Below, one piece after another: positions 50,642 through 59,684 of a stretch of DNA of 64,000 nucleotides. A program made the translations under genes and the position numbers. Within the stretch, counting starts at the first letter, position 1; each line of letters begins with the position of its first letter. Under the pieces are notes generated by a model, which was given only the letters and a program-made list of their open reading frames with translations, did no database searches and had not been told where the DNA came from. The DNA comes from Streptococcus orisasini (GTDB lineage Bacteria > Bacillota > Bacilli > Lactobacillales > Streptococcaceae). The stretch covers positions 1 through 64,000 of the forward strand of contig NZ_BCLE01000005.1 in NCBI RefSeq assembly GCF_001431045.1, given 5' to 3'.

Positions 50642-51226
50642 ATGGTACAAAGAACTCATGAAAATATTATCAATGCCGTTTTTAGAATAGCATCAAAAAA
50701 TCCTAAAAAAAGGAAATTATCTTTATCTGAAATCGCCGATGAGGTGGGAATTTCACGACAAGCAATTTATAGTAAACACTTTTCAAATGTTGATGATATT
50801 TTTGCAGAGATACATAGCACGATTGATAGAGAAATATTTCAAAAATTAAAAAAAGCCCTGGACGAGGACACTAAGAAGTCTATTTATGTAATAATTGCAG
50901 AGTTATTATTACCAAAAATATACGAACGAAGAGAATGGATTAGAGTTTTATATAATACATCAATTGATCCTGAATGGAAAGAATTTTTAACAGAAAAATA
51001 CGTTCAGATATGTTATAAATATTTTTCGAAGAAACATTTAGAATATAAAGGTAATCTTAGTTTAATTAATATTGTACGTAGCATCTGTGAATATATTTTA
51101 TCTATCATTGCTAGTTGGATATCAGATGAATTTCCTATTCTTCCAAATATTTTTGCTGATGAATTTTTAAATTTAATGAATTCTGCTCCCTCTTTTATAA
51201 TTGATATAAACTTTAAAACATATTAA
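50642..51226 (+). CDS. TetR-family regulator divergent from the NRPS/PKS operon
   Basis: Regulator of 194 residues with helix-turn-helix LSLSEIADEVGISRQAIYSKHFSNVDDIF. It is transcribed away from the biosynthetic operon across a 219-base spacer with two palindromes, so pathway-specific control is likely. In-frame TAA at 50636 fixes the start at 50642, although the AAGGGAG site is 14 bases away, longer than normal. A TATAAT with TTGATT 16 bases upstream serves it. Confidence 0.88.
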   Translation: MVQRTHENIINAVFRIASKNPKKRKLSLSEIADEVGISRQAIYSKHFSNVDDIFAEIHSTIDREIFQKLKKALDEDTKKSIYVIIAELLLPKIYERREWIRVLYNTSIDPEWKEFLTEKYVQICYKYFSKKHLEYKGNLSLINIVRSICEYILSIIASWISDEFPILPNIFADEFLNLMNSAPSFIIDINFKTY

Positions 51227-51335
51227 TTTTTATTTACCACAATATGTTGTCCTTAAATAATTTCAAATACCCATGGAAAACTGCTAATACGCACAGTCAC
51301 CAGAAACCAAAAACTATTCTCAGGAAAGAATCATA

Positions 51336-52032
51336 ACCACCCGTCAAACGGGTGGTTTGAACAAGGGCTATAAGCCCAGATAACCAGCCAGCGCCTAAAG
51401 ACGCTGGCTTTCACTTTGTTCAAGCCTCACTGCTCTTGACTCGTCACTAGCCTCTTAAAGAGGCAATTGTATTACTTACCATTATCCCTAAAGGGATCTT
51501 CATATTCTTTCACACTTAATTTATCAAGTGCAATATCATGCTGTTCCTGTATATATTTCTTTATCGTGGCTTCATTAAGCCCAACTGTACTCACATAGTA
51601 GCCTTCTGCCCAGAAATGGCGGTTCCCAAATTTATATTTGAGATTGGCGTGCTTGTCAAACATCATAAGAGCACTCTTACCTTTTAAATATCCCATGAAA
51701 CTTGAAACGCTAATTCTAGGCGGAATACTGACCAACATATGAACATGATCAGGCATCAAATGCCTTTCGATAATCTCAACTCCTTTGTAGCGACATAATC
51801 GGTGAAATATCTCACCTAAACTGCTGCGATATTGATTATAGATTACTTTTCGTCTATACTTAGGGGTGAACACAATGTGGTAGAATACACCCACTTTGTG
51901 TGTGATAAACTATGCGCTTTTTGAGCCATACTTTTCTCCTTTCGCTTTACAATAGGCTTGAACACCTTTATTGTAGCGCGTTTGGAGTTTTTTTGGTATA
52001 ACCGCAGATTGCGCACCCGCATAGCGGGTGGT
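51336..52032 (-). mobile_element. IS200/IS605-type insertion sequence
   Basis: About 700 bases bounded by related hairpins: ACCACCCG-TCAAA-CGGGTGGT at 51336-51356 and a CACCCGC/GCGGGTG stem at about 52014-52030. It has internal subterminal hairpins (CCAGCGCC/GGCGCTGG type near 51385-51410) and a single tnpA. It lies between the island's TetR gene and rpmH. There is no tnpB. End positions are approximate. Confidence 0.75.
51472..51929 (-). pseudogene. tnpA: IS200-type transposase TnpA, frameshifted
   Basis: HUH single-strand transposase with MPDHVHMLVS (His-hydrophobic-His) and the catalytic Tyr in WAEGYYVSTVG. The original start is ATG 51929 (MAQKAHSLSHTKW) with a strong AAAGGAGAAAAGT site. 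After TKWV the frame is lost near 51886-51888 and YHIVFTPKYRRK continues in another frame. One restored base would give 152 residues, the family size. A GTG inside could start a 140-residue product lacking the first strand. Confidence 0.8.
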
Positions 52033-52069
52033 TTATTTGTCTCGCACCTGCGGAGCGAGACAAATAAAA
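52032..52069. repeat. Strong hairpin beside the IS end
   Basis: Stem TTATTTGTCTCGC/GCGAGACAAATAA (13 bases) directly follows the IS end. It may be a terminator or part of the element's insertion target. No T run follows on either strand. Confidence 0.45.
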
Positions 52070-52083
52070 GTCACATAACAAAA

Positions 52084-52108
52084 ACCAGCAGTCTCGAGCA
52101 CTGCTGGT
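52084..52108 (-). terminator. Terminator after rpmH
   Basis: ACCAGCAGT-CTCGAGC-ACTGCTGGT with TTTTTG after it on the minus strand. Confidence 0.85.
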
Positions 52109-52135
52109 CTTATTTTTTATATTGTCAAACTTAAA

Positions 52136-52270
52136 TTAGGCAGACAAAACTTTACGTCCTTTGCGACGGCGTGCTGCTAAAACACGACGACCATTTTTAG
52201 TTGACATGCGGTGACGGAATCCGTGCTTGCGCTGACGACGGATCTTACTTGGTTGAAAAGTACGTTTCAC
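52136..52270 (-). CDS. rpmH: 50S ribosomal protein L34
   Basis: Forty-four residues, [18 protein letters not shown] at the start and [17 protein letters not shown] at the end, the complete L34. The start codon is GTG at 52270 with GGAGGTATTCAGC before it. It is too short for many gene callers. It is followed by its terminator and preceded by a consensus promoter. Confidence 0.97.
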   Translation of the reverse strand: MKRTFQPSKIRRQRKHGFRHRMSTKNGRRVLAARRRKGRKVLSA

Positions 52271-52345
52271 GCTGAATACCTCCTCATAGATTTTCGTATT
52301 CGTTTAGCCGGCTATTATGTGATCAGTTACTAAACATACTAGACT

Positions 52346-52374
52346 ATTTTATAACAAAGCACGTACAGTGTCAA
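52346..52374 (-). promoter_or_regulatory. Promoter of rpmH
   Basis: TTGACA (52369-52374), 17 bases, TAAAAT (52346-52351) on the minus strand. Confidence 0.8.
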
Positions 52375-52494
52375 GATTTATTTTTTGGAGTATGTGTCTC
52401 AGTTTTTTGAGAAAACCGAAATCCCAAGCAGACAAGATGGAATAGTTTTTTATTTTGCAGTAAAGTTTTCAAGAGCTGACAAAAGCAAGACGGT

Positions 52495-52737
52495 TTAATA
52501 CACTATCATAATGAGGCAAAGTAAGAGTAAATATAAATTGCTTGAATAGAGAAAGATGTGTTCGAACAAGCCAAAATAGTTCTGAAGCAAGGGCATCAGC
52601 AAAGCAATTGCTAAACCGCAAAGTCCCACCTCAACTATTATTTTGACAGACGATTCTATCAAAAATAGATCTGCATTTATGGGTTTAAGTACTTGGTTAA
52701 AATTAAAAATAAACATCACCAGAGCGGTAAATTGCAA
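52495..52737 (-). CDS. Short hydrophobic open frame, possible remnant
   Basis: Eighty codons starting at TTG encode two or three hydrophobic stretches (QFTALVMFIFNF, VGLCGLAIALLMPLL, NLYLLLLCLIMIVY). There is no good RBS and I recognise no family. It lies in a 650-base region between rpmH and jag that otherwise has only the rpmH promoter and the jag terminator, so a decayed membrane protein gene is the likeliest reading. Confidence 0.3.
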   Translation of the reverse strand: MQFTALVMFIFNFNQVLKPINADLFLIESSVKIIVEVGLCGLAIALLMPLLQNYFGLFEHIFLYSSNLYLLLLCLIMIVY

Positions 52738-52860
52738 AACAGCAGAATGAAAATTCTCAGGCTTTTAACTGTTTTGCTAAATGCTGATTTTTCTGAAACG
52801 TTCTTAAAGCCTGACAAGTCAGCTTAATTTCAGTGGCTGGTTCTTATCTAAGCTTTAATA

Positions 52861-52918
52861 AACTAAGAGCAAAGTCAACCCATTTCTACGAAATCACGAT
52901 TGAGCTTTGCTCTTAGTT
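52861..52918 (-). terminator. Hairpin after jag
   Basis: Fourteen-base arms AACTAAGAGCAAAG and CTTTGCTCTTAGTT immediately follow the jag stop. The T run on the minus strand is weak. Confidence 0.6.
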
Positions 52919-52919
52919 T

Positions 52920-53909
52920 TTATTCTTTAATACTAATGACAACATAACGATTAGGATCATTGCCTTCAGAATAGCTTTGAACTCCTTCAATCCCTGTAAT
53001 GGTCTTGTGGACAACCTTGCGTTCACTGTTGCTCATTGGATCCATTTGGTAAGCCTTTCCTGAATCTAAAACACGGTTGGCAATTTTATGAGAAAAGTCA
53101 ATCAGGGTTTCTGTTCGATGCTCCATGTAGTCATGAACATTCAAAGATACGGAAAAATGCTTTGAATAGTGATCATGAAGAAAATTCTGAGCCAATAGCT
53201 GCAGGGATTTTAAGACTTTACCATGATAGCCAATCACACGCCCCGCCTCTGGTGTTTCAATTTGAAGATTGATTTGACGACGGCTATTAGTTATTTCAAT
53301 ACTTGCTTCCAAATCCATCTCATAGATAATTTTTTGAATGTAATCTGAAACTGCTTCACTGGCTAAAGTAATATTACTGTTGCTATCAACCTCATCAAAT
53401 TCACTGGCAACGAACTCTTCAAAACTTTGGTTTGCTTTACTCTTTGAAGCATCTGTTTTTTCAGTAGATTTATGAGCTTCAGAACTTTCTGCAGTTTCTG
53501 AATTTTTAGCTGACTGGCTCTTGGCCAAAGCTTCCTGCGGAGAAATAGCCTGTTCTAAGACCTGCTCTTTGAGCTCTGCATCTAAAGGCTGACCTTCTTC
53601 TTTTTCGATTTCTTTAATGGCCTTGGAAAGCTTGTTTAAGGCCACCGTATCCTCAACGCTGCTGGAAACAGGGGCATTTTTCTTATTGACATCATCAGGT
53701 ACGCCTCGAACAGCTTTTTGATCTGCTTTGTGAGCTGTTTTTTCGCTAATCCCTTCAATTTCAACACGGGCCAGCTTTCTGCCAAAGCCTAAAAACCCCT
53801 TTTTTTCTCGTGAGATAACTCTGATATGGGCTTTCATTCGAGAAATTCCCATTTGTTTCAAACCACTTTCAATAGCTTCTTCAACAGTTTTTCCTGTGAA
53901 CAATACCAT
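52920..53909 (-). CDS. jag: RNA-binding protein Jag (KhpB/EloR)
   Basis: RNA-binding regulator of cell elongation in streptococci. A Jag_N domain (1-55, GKTVEEAIESGLKQMG and KKGFLGFGRKLARV) is followed by a long acidic, low-complexity linker, a KH domain (VIGYHGKVLKSLQLLAQNFL) and a C-terminal R3H domain with RTETLIDFSHKIANR. The length is 329 residues. It starts 12 bases after yidC, the conserved rnpA-yidC-jag order. Confidence 0.95.
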   Translation of the reverse strand: MVLFTGKTVEEAIESGLKQMGISRMKAHIRVISREKKGFLGFGRKLARVEIEGISEKTAHKADQKAVRGVPDDVNKKNAPVSSSVEDTVALNKLSKAIKEIEKEEGQPLDAELKEQVLEQAISPQEALAKSQSAKNSETAESSEAHKSTEKTDASKSKANQSFEEFVASEFDEVDSNSNITLASEAVSDYIQKIIYEMDLEASIEITNSRRQINLQIETPEAGRVIGYHGKVLKSLQLLAQNFLHDHYSKHFSVSLNVHDYMEHRTETLIDFSHKIANRVLDSGKAYQMDPMSNSERKVVHKTITGIEGVQSYSEGNDPNRYVVISIKE

Positions 53910-53921
53910 GATTTGCTCTCC

Positions 53922-54737
53922 TTATCTTCTCTTTTTCTGTGCTTTTTTCTTAGCACGTCTTTTCCTTGCTTCCAGCTCACGTGCTTCTCTTTCAAGACGC
54001 TCACGCTCTGCAATAATCTTAAACGGATTATTTAAAAGGAGGATCTGGAAGACTTGATAGGCATTGGAAACCACCCAATAAAGGGCAACCCCACTCGCCA
54101 GATTAAAACCGATCAGCAGAATAAAAATCGGCAAAATAATGTTCATCGCTATCATCATGCCATTTCTTTCCTTGGCAGCCTTATTGGTCAACCAAGATGA
54201 CAAGAAGGTGAAAACTGCCGCTAAAATTGGCAGGATAAAATAGGGATCCCTATCGCCAATATCCATCCAGAGAAAAGATCCCATTTTAAGCGAGTCTACA
54301 CGTGTCAGAGCCTGATAAAGCGCCCAGAGCACCGGCATCTGAATAAGCAAAGGCAAAAAGCTGGCATAAGGATTGACACCGTATTCTTTATAGAGCTTCT
54401 GACTCTCCTCAGCCAGCAGCATCCGGCTTTCTCTGTCTTTGCCAGAGTATTTGGCCTGCAGGGCTTTTAGTTCAGGCTGAATTTCCTGCATTTTCTGACC
54501 AGACTTCAGCTGTATATTAAACAGCGGCAAAAGGACTGTTCTAATCAGAATGGTAAAGATAATAATCCCAATACCAATTCTGCCATTGACAGAGAAAAAG
54601 CGAATAATTTCTGCGAAGAAATAAACAAATTTCTCCCAAGCTCCGTCAGACTGCTGGGTCACCTGACTGCGGCCGCATGCTGACAAAAATAAAAGCGCAA
54701 CAGATGCCAAGCCCATTAATTTATATTTCTTTTTCAC
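53922..54737 (-). CDS. yidC: Membrane protein insertase YidC (lipoprotein form)
   Basis: Inserts and folds membrane proteins. A lipoprotein signal ending LFLSACG (Cys21) is followed by about five helices, including [15 protein letters not shown], where the conserved Arg lies in the hydrophilic groove, and a strongly basic tail ([12 protein letters not shown]) that binds ribosomes. The length is 271 residues. The start overlaps rnpA by 17 bases. Confidence 0.94.
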   Translation of the reverse strand: MKKKYKLMGLASVALLFLSACGRSQVTQQSDGAWEKFVYFFAEIIRFFSVNGRIGIGIIIFTILIRTVLLPLFNIQLKSGQKMQEIQPELKALQAKYSGKDRESRMLLAEESQKLYKEYGVNPYASFLPLLIQMPVLWALYQALTRVDSLKMGSFLWMDIGDRDPYFILPILAAVFTFLSSWLTNKAAKERNGMMIAMNIILPIFILLIGFNLASGVALYWVVSNAYQVFQILLLNNPFKIIAERERLEREARELEARKRRAKKKAQKKRR

Positions 54738-55080
54738 TAGTAGTTCCTTCCTGATATAATTTAGCCAGTTTTAAAACATGAATTAAATTTTTCTTAAGCG
54801 CTTGATAGTCAAGGGTTTCAGTCCCTTTCCTAGCAATAATGACAAAATCTCGTGGCCTTAAATTGGGACTTAATTCCATAAGAATATGACGTAATTTTCG
54901 TTTAATGGCATTTCTAGTGACAGCATTCCCCAGCTTCTTTCCAACCGAAAGCCCAACACGATAGTGACTTTGATCTTTTTTTAAGCTGTAGACGACAAAT
55001 TTTCGATTGGCAATGTTATGCCCCTCAGTAAAAATGGCCTGAAAATCTTTGTCACTCTTAACGCGATAGCTTTTTTTCAA
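54721..55080 (-). CDS. rnpA: Ribonuclease P protein component
   Basis: Protein subunit that helps RNase P RNA mature tRNA 5' ends. The basic signature [12 protein letters not shown] is at about residues 55-66, with FAVYSL-like KFVVYSLKK before it. The length is 119 residues. Start is TTG 55080 with TTGGAGTC seven bases upstream. An extended -10 (TGATATAAT, 55111-55119) precedes it. Confidence 0.95.
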   Translation of the reverse strand: MKKSYRVKSDKDFQAIFTEGHNIANRKFVVYSLKKDQSHYRVGLSVGKKLGNAVTRNAIKRKLRHILMELSPNLRPRDFVIIARKGTETLDYQALKKNLIHVLKLAKLYQEGTTSEKEI

Positions 55081-55134
55081 AACATGACTCCAATAACCTA
55101 AAGTATCCTTATTATATCATAAAATGAAAAAAAG

Positions 55135-55157
55135 CCAAAAATCGCATTAATTTTTGG
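55135..55157 (-). terminator. Terminator after argH
   Basis: CCAAAAA/TTTTTGG stem with a long T run on the minus strand, ten bases after the argH stop. Confidence 0.7.
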
Positions 55158-55166
55158 TTTCTTTCC

Positions 55167-56549
55167 TTATTTGTTAAAATGTTTTTCAGCTTCTTCAATC
55201 TGCCATTTCACTTGATCAAATCCGGTTCCCCCAAGAGAATGGCGGCGCTCAACTGCCGTGTGTGACTGCAATGTTTCATAAATATCCTCCTCAATGAGAG
55301 AAGAGATTTCCTGATAACGCTCCAAAGGAACATCCTGCAAGTAGTGCCCATTCTTGGTGCATTCCAAGACCAGCTTACCAACGATTTCATGGGCCTGTCT
55401 GAAAGGGAGCCCTTTGCTGGCCAGATAATCCGCCAACTCAGTAGCGTTAGAAAAGTCTTCCTGCGTTGATTGAGCCATTCTAGACTCATTAACCGTCATG
55501 GTCTTTAACATTCCAGCTAAAATATCGATGGCAACGGTAATCGTTTCTGCTGTATCAAACATTCCCTCCTTATCTTCCTGTAGGTCCTTATTATAGGCAA
55601 GAGGAAGAGATTTCATAACTGTCAAAAGACCGAAAAGATTGCCATAAACGCGGCCAGATTTACCGCGGATTAGCTCGGCCATATCAGGGTTTTTCTTTTG
55701 CGGCATGATAGAAGAGCCGGTTGAAAACGTATCAGACAAGGTCACAAATTGATACTCATTACTGCACCAATTAATGATTTCCTCACAGATACGAGACATA
55801 TGCATCATGAGAATACTGGCATTGGACAGAAATTCTAAAATAAAATCACGATCAGATACCGCATCCAAAGAATTATTGTAAGGCTTGGCAAAGCCCATCA
55901 GATCAGCTGTCATCTTTCGATCAATCGGAAAAGTTGTTCCTGCAAGAGCAGCCGCTCCAAGCGGCGATAGATCTGTGTGCTGCTGATTAAAAGTAAAACG
56001 CTCGCTGTCACGCGTAAACATATTATAATACGCCATCAGATGGTGTCCAAAAGAAATTGGCTGGGCATGCTGAAGGTGGGTATAACCCGGCATAATCGTA
56101 TAAACATGTTCTTTGGCTAGACTGAGCAAGGTATACCGCAGATTACTCAGTTTTTCCAGTACTTCAGCTAGTTTGGCCTTTAGATAGAGGTGCATGTCTG
56201 TTGCCACTTGGTCATTTCTCGAGCGTGCAGTATGGAGTTTTCCTGCTACCGGACCGATTTTTTCTGTCAGCAGTGTTTCAATATTCATGTGGATATCTTC
56301 GTTTGAAACATCAAATACCAATTGCCCTGCCTGATATTCTTGCAGCAGTTCTTCTAAACCAGCCTTGATTTTATCAGCATCTGCCTGCGGAATAATTCCA
56401 GTTTGTCCCAGCATCTCCACATGAGCTAAGGAACCCTTAATATCAAACTCAGCCATTTTTTGGTCGAAGGTGATGCTGGCACCAAACTCCTCTACCCACT
56501 TCTCCAGCCCTGCTTCGAAACGGCCGCCCCAAAGTTTTTTTTCTGTCAT
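55167..56549 (-). CDS. argH: Argininosuccinate lyase
   Basis: Cleaves argininosuccinate into arginine and fumarate, the last step of arginine synthesis. The family signature [20 protein letters not shown] is near residue 278, with [12 protein letters not shown] and [12 protein letters not shown] earlier. The length of 460 residues is normal. RBS AAAGAGGATATAAA. A 253-base structured spacer separates it from argG. Confidence 0.96.
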   Translation of the reverse strand: MTEKKLWGGRFEAGLEKWVEEFGASITFDQKMAEFDIKGSLAHVEMLGQTGIIPQADADKIKAGLEELLQEYQAGQLVFDVSNEDIHMNIETLLTEKIGPVAGKLHTARSRNDQVATDMHLYLKAKLAEVLEKLSNLRYTLLSLAKEHVYTIMPGYTHLQHAQPISFGHHLMAYYNMFTRDSERFTFNQQHTDLSPLGAAALAGTTFPIDRKMTADLMGFAKPYNNSLDAVSDRDFILEFLSNASILMMHMSRICEEIINWCSNEYQFVTLSDTFSTGSSIMPQKKNPDMAELIRGKSGRVYGNLFGLLTVMKSLPLAYNKDLQEDKEGMFDTAETITVAIDILAGMLKTMTVNESRMAQSTQEDFSNATELADYLASKGLPFRQAHEIVGKLVLECTKNGHYLQDVPLERYQEISSLIEEDIYETLQSHTAVERRHSLGGTGFDQVKWQIEEAEKHFNK

Positions 56550-56802
56550 TTTATATCCTCTTTTTATTTTTATTATAGAAAAGGGCTAGAAAACTAGCCC
56601 CCATGAGTGTCACTGCACTTGTCTGTCTTAAATCTTGCCTCTCTCGCGGACAAGTTTATTTAAGCTCGGTGTAACTCTCTGTTTACACTTACGAGTGGTT
56701 AGAAAAGAGTTTCAGATGGATATCACTGTGTCCTTTTATCTGATAAGACTTTCTAAACCATTGCCTCTTGGTTTGTCATGATGATTTATCACTCAAACCC
56801 TT
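56550..56802 (-). ncRNA. Structured leader or spacer RNA between argG and argH
   Basis: On the minus strand a run of stems nearly fills the spacer. They are GGTTTG/CAAACC (56800-56771), a 60-base imperfect stem (56758-56697), CTCG+GTGTAA/TTACAC+CGAG (56695-56665), CTTAAAT+CTTG/CAAG+ATTTAAG (56664-56627), a small GTG/CAC stem (56618-56607), and a terminator-like GGGCTAG-TTTT-CTAGCCC with TTTTCTAT (56602-56583) about 35 bases before argH. It has the layout of a riboswitch or attenuator. I do not see the T-box sequence or another class I can name. Confidence 0.5.
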
Positions 56803-58002
56803 TTATTGCTTGTTTTGATTAGCCACTTCGGCATTCACTTTCGTTGGCAGACCCCAAAGTTTAATGAAACCAACTGCCGCATCCTGATCAAAGGTATCAG
56901 CAGATGTATAGGTTGCCAAGTTTTCATCATAGAGTGAATTTGCTGACTTACGGGCAACGACCTTAGCTGAACCCTTGTAAAGTTTAACTTTAGCTGTTCC
57001 ATTAACAACCTTTTGCGTTTCATTGATATAAGCAATGATAGCCTGTGTTGCCGGATTAAACCAAAGAGCATTGTAGATGAGATTTGACAGTTCATTTTCA
57101 AGAATTGGTTTAAAGTGAGATACCTCACGCACCAAGGTCAAATCTTCGATTTCCTTATGAGCTGTCAGCAGGGTAACAGCTCCGGGACATTCATAAATCT
57201 CACGCGACTTGATACCAACAAGTCTGTTTTCCACATGGTCAATCCGTCCGACACCGTGTTTGCCAGCAATGACATTAAGCTCTTGGATCAAATCAGCCAG
57301 CTTCAATTCTGTGCCATTAAGAGCTACCGGTTTTCCAGCCTTAAATTCAATCTCCACATATTCTGGTGTATCAGGAGCCTCCTCAACAGAACTTGTAATG
57401 CCAAAAGCATCTTCCGGAGCTTCATTCCACGGATTTTCAAGAACACCGCACTCATTGGCACGACCCCAAAGATTTTGGTCCACTGAGTAAGGATTGTCAA
57501 GATCCGCCGGAACAGGAACACCGTTTTCCTTAGCATAATTAATTTCCTCTTCACGTGACCATTTCCACTCACGAACCGGAGCGATAACCTTTAATTTAGG
57601 GTCTAAAGCGGCAATAGCGACTTCAAAACGAACCTGATCGTTTCCCTTGCCGGTACAGCCGTGAGCAATCGTAGTAGCACCTGTCTTGTGAGCAATTTCA
57701 ACTAATTTTTTAGAAATAATTGGACGGCTGAGTGCTGACACCAAAGGATATTTTTGCTCATAATAAGCATGCGCCTGAAGAGCTGGAAGAACGTATTCTT
57801 CAGCAAATTCATCTTTAACATCAAGAACGTAAGACTCAACAGCTCCGACTTTCAAAGCTTTCTCATGGATAAAATCTAAGTCCTTACCTTCGCCGACATC
57901 CATACAAACTGCAACAACATCATAATCTTTTTTGAGCCAGGTAATGGCAACTGAGGTATCAAGACCGCCTGAATAGGCTAAAATAACTTTTTCTTTCGAC
58001 AT
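56803..58002 (-). CDS. argG: Argininosuccinate synthase
   Basis: Joins citrulline and aspartate using ATP. The ATP loop [12 protein letters not shown] is at residues 9-20, and [12 protein letters not shown] and [13 protein letters not shown] are present. The length is 399 residues. RBS AAAAGAG before ATG 58002. It is first in the argGH pair, under a promoter overlapped by an ARG box. Confidence 0.96.
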   Translation of the reverse strand: MSKEKVILAYSGGLDTSVAITWLKKDYDVVAVCMDVGEGKDLDFIHEKALKVGAVESYVLDVKDEFAEEYVLPALQAHAYYEQKYPLVSALSRPIISKKLVEIAHKTGATTIAHGCTGKGNDQVRFEVAIAALDPKLKVIAPVREWKWSREEEINYAKENGVPVPADLDNPYSVDQNLWGRANECGVLENPWNEAPEDAFGITSSVEEAPDTPEYVEIEFKAGKPVALNGTELKLADLIQELNVIAGKHGVGRIDHVENRLVGIKSREIYECPGAVTLLTAHKEIEDLTLVREVSHFKPILENELSNLIYNALWFNPATQAIIAYINETQKVVNGTAKVKLYKGSAKVVARKSANSLYDENLATYTSADTFDQDAAVGFIKLWGLPTKVNAEVANQNKQ

Positions 58003-58021
58003 AAAATAAACTCTTTTCTAT

Positions 58022-58079
58022 TTTGAATTTTAATTAATTATTCAAAGAATGATTTTATTATATTGCATATTTATTCAAA
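58022..58079. promoter_or_regulatory. ARG boxes at argG
   Basis: The 18-base site 58062-58079 (ATTGCATATTTATTCAAA) fits the ArgR consensus WNTGNATWWWWATNCANW at every fixed position and fills the spacer between -35 and -10. A second site with one mismatch is at 58022-58039. Repression by ArgR with arginine is the expected outcome. Confidence 0.7.
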
Positions 58080-58085
58080 AGTCAA
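58057..58085 (-). promoter_or_regulatory. Promoter of argG
   Basis: TTGACT (58080-58085), 17 bases, TATAAT (58057-58062) on the minus strand, about 55 bases before the start. Confidence 0.8.
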
Positions 58086-58157
58086 GTATATTTTTGAAAA
58101 AATATTTATTTTTATAATTTTTTTATGATGCTTATAGGGAAAATTCTAGCAGCAAAA

Positions 58158-58182
58158 AAGCCAGAACTTTCAAGCCTGACTT
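58158..58182 (-). terminator. Terminator after the Pro/Gln-rich membrane protein gene
   Basis: AAGTCAG/CTGGCTT stem followed by TTTT on the minus strand. Confidence 0.7.
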
Positions 58183-58203
58183 TTTTTCTTGCAGTAAGAA
58201 CAG

Positions 58204-59454
58204 TTAGTTCTCCCCTTTAGGATATTTATAACTTAATAAATAATCACCATTAGATTGTTTTACAAATTCGAGAGATACATACGATAGCTTAGATTTATCA
58301 GAGCCGGAATAATCATTGTAAAGAAGCTTCAAAGTCTTTTTAAAGCCTTCACCGCTGCTTGACATGGCTTCTCTTGCGCCTACAGGATTGCCATGCTTTT
58401 TGATAACATCATCTAAGTTCGTGCCACCTTTGCCAGTATTCATATGACCAGTAGTTAAATCATCAACATCAGCCTGCGTCCAATTAGACTTGTAAGAACC
58501 TCTCGGAACAGTTTTAATTCCTGATGGAGTAGAAGACATTACCCCACTTGAAAGAATAAATTTACCATCATATTGCTTTTTAAAAGAAAGATGTACTCTT
58601 TCATTGTTTTTAGTGCTGCTATAATCCAAGGACAAAAGATTACTATCAATGTGAGCTTCTGAAGCTTTACCAAATTTCTTAATGATAGATTTAACGCTAG
58701 ACCCTCCCTTGCTGCCAGAGTAGCCAGCAAATTTTAAACGTTTAAATTTAGACTCACTCCATGTGTAGTCATAATCAGAAGGACTTGCAACATAGTCTTG
58801 AACTTTAGTGCTGTCTTTTGAATCCTCATCAATGTCTTCTTCGTCCTCATCATCTATATCTTCTTTAACAGATTTCTTTTCTGTTCTTTCGGTTTTAATA
58901 TCATCGCTTTTAGGCTGACGGACAAAGACAGCAAGTCCACTGATTAAAAAGACAAGCGAAGCTATGACAAGAGCAATAATTGACAAAACTACTTTACGTT
59001 TAAGATTGACAATTAAACCGACAATAGCATAAATAATACCCAAAAAAGCAATAATGACATAAATGAACGGCAGCGGTGCCAGCCAAGCTAAGATAAGGGT
59101 AATGACTGAAACCACAAATGAAATAATCGGAAGAACAATGAGTTCCTTACGAGCAGGGGCATTTTGCAAGGCCGGATTGACCGTTGGAGGAACAACCGGC
59201 TGGCCAAAGTTCATCTGCTGGCCTTGAGGCGGTACCGGTTGACCTGAAGGTACAGACTCCTGAGAAACTTGCGACTGGCTCTGCCCTTCTTGATGAGCAC
59301 TCCCCTCTACTACAACTGGCTCTGCTGCTGGCTGTTCAGCTGGATTTGAGGCTTGTGGCTGAGTATTTTGACTCTCTGACACAGGGATTCCTTCAGTTGG
59401 GTTTTCAGGAGCGTTTTTTTCTGGAGTATTTCCCTTATTCAATTCTTCTACCAT
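58204..59454 (-). CDS. Pro/Gln-rich membrane protein with DUF4190-like helices and extracellular repeats
   Basis: Protein of 416 residues with unknown role. Residues 1-105 are a disordered Pro/Gln/Glu-rich cytoplasmic stretch. Two or three helices (about 107-185, ELIVLPIISFVVSVITLIL and VVLSIIALVIASLVFLISG) resemble DUF4190. After an acidic Asp/Glu run, two related domains of about 80 residues follow (SKFKRLKFAGYSGSKGGSSV and SNWTQADVDDLTTGHMNTGK), each SmpA/PepSY-like in pattern. RBS AAAGGAGATACT. Monocistronic. Confidence 0.7.
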   Translation of the reverse strand: MVEELNKGNTPEKNAPENPTEGIPVSESQNTQPQASNPAEQPAAEPVVVEGSAHQEGQSQSQVSQESVPSGQPVPPQGQQMNFGQPVVPPTVNPALQNAPARKELIVLPIISFVVSVITLILAWLAPLPFIYVIIAFLGIIYAIVGLIVNLKRKVVLSIIALVIASLVFLISGLAVFVRQPKSDDIKTERTEKKSVKEDIDDEDEEDIDEDSKDSTKVQDYVASPSDYDYTWSESKFKRLKFAGYSGSKGGSSVKSIIKKFGKASEAHIDSNLLSLDYSSTKNNERVHLSFKKQYDGKFILSSGVMSSTPSGIKTVPRGSYKSNWTQADVDDLTTGHMNTGKGGTNLDDVIKKHGNPVGAREAMSSSGEGFKKTLKLLYNDYSGSDKSKLSYVSLEFVKQSNGDYLLSYKYPKGEN

Positions 59455-59684
59455 AGTATCTCCTTTGTTTTTTCTTTATTGTACTATAATAGTAGACCTT
59501 TTTCAATGTCTCCCTTAACTTAAAAGAAGGCTCATATAAAACAGCAGATCTGCTATCAAGCAAACCCAATCTTCTTGGCAACAGCAAGCTGCCTTCTGAC
59601 TGATAGGACTATCAGAAGAAAAGCTGCTTTTGAATCTATTTTCAAGACACAAGTAATTCAGATCTGGCAGCTTCTTACATGAGG

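Noticed and set aside
56550-56802. T-box riboswitch in the argG-argH spacer
   Set aside because: I looked for the conserved T-box core (TGGNACCGCG) before the terminator and did not find it; the region is reported as an unassigned structured RNA.
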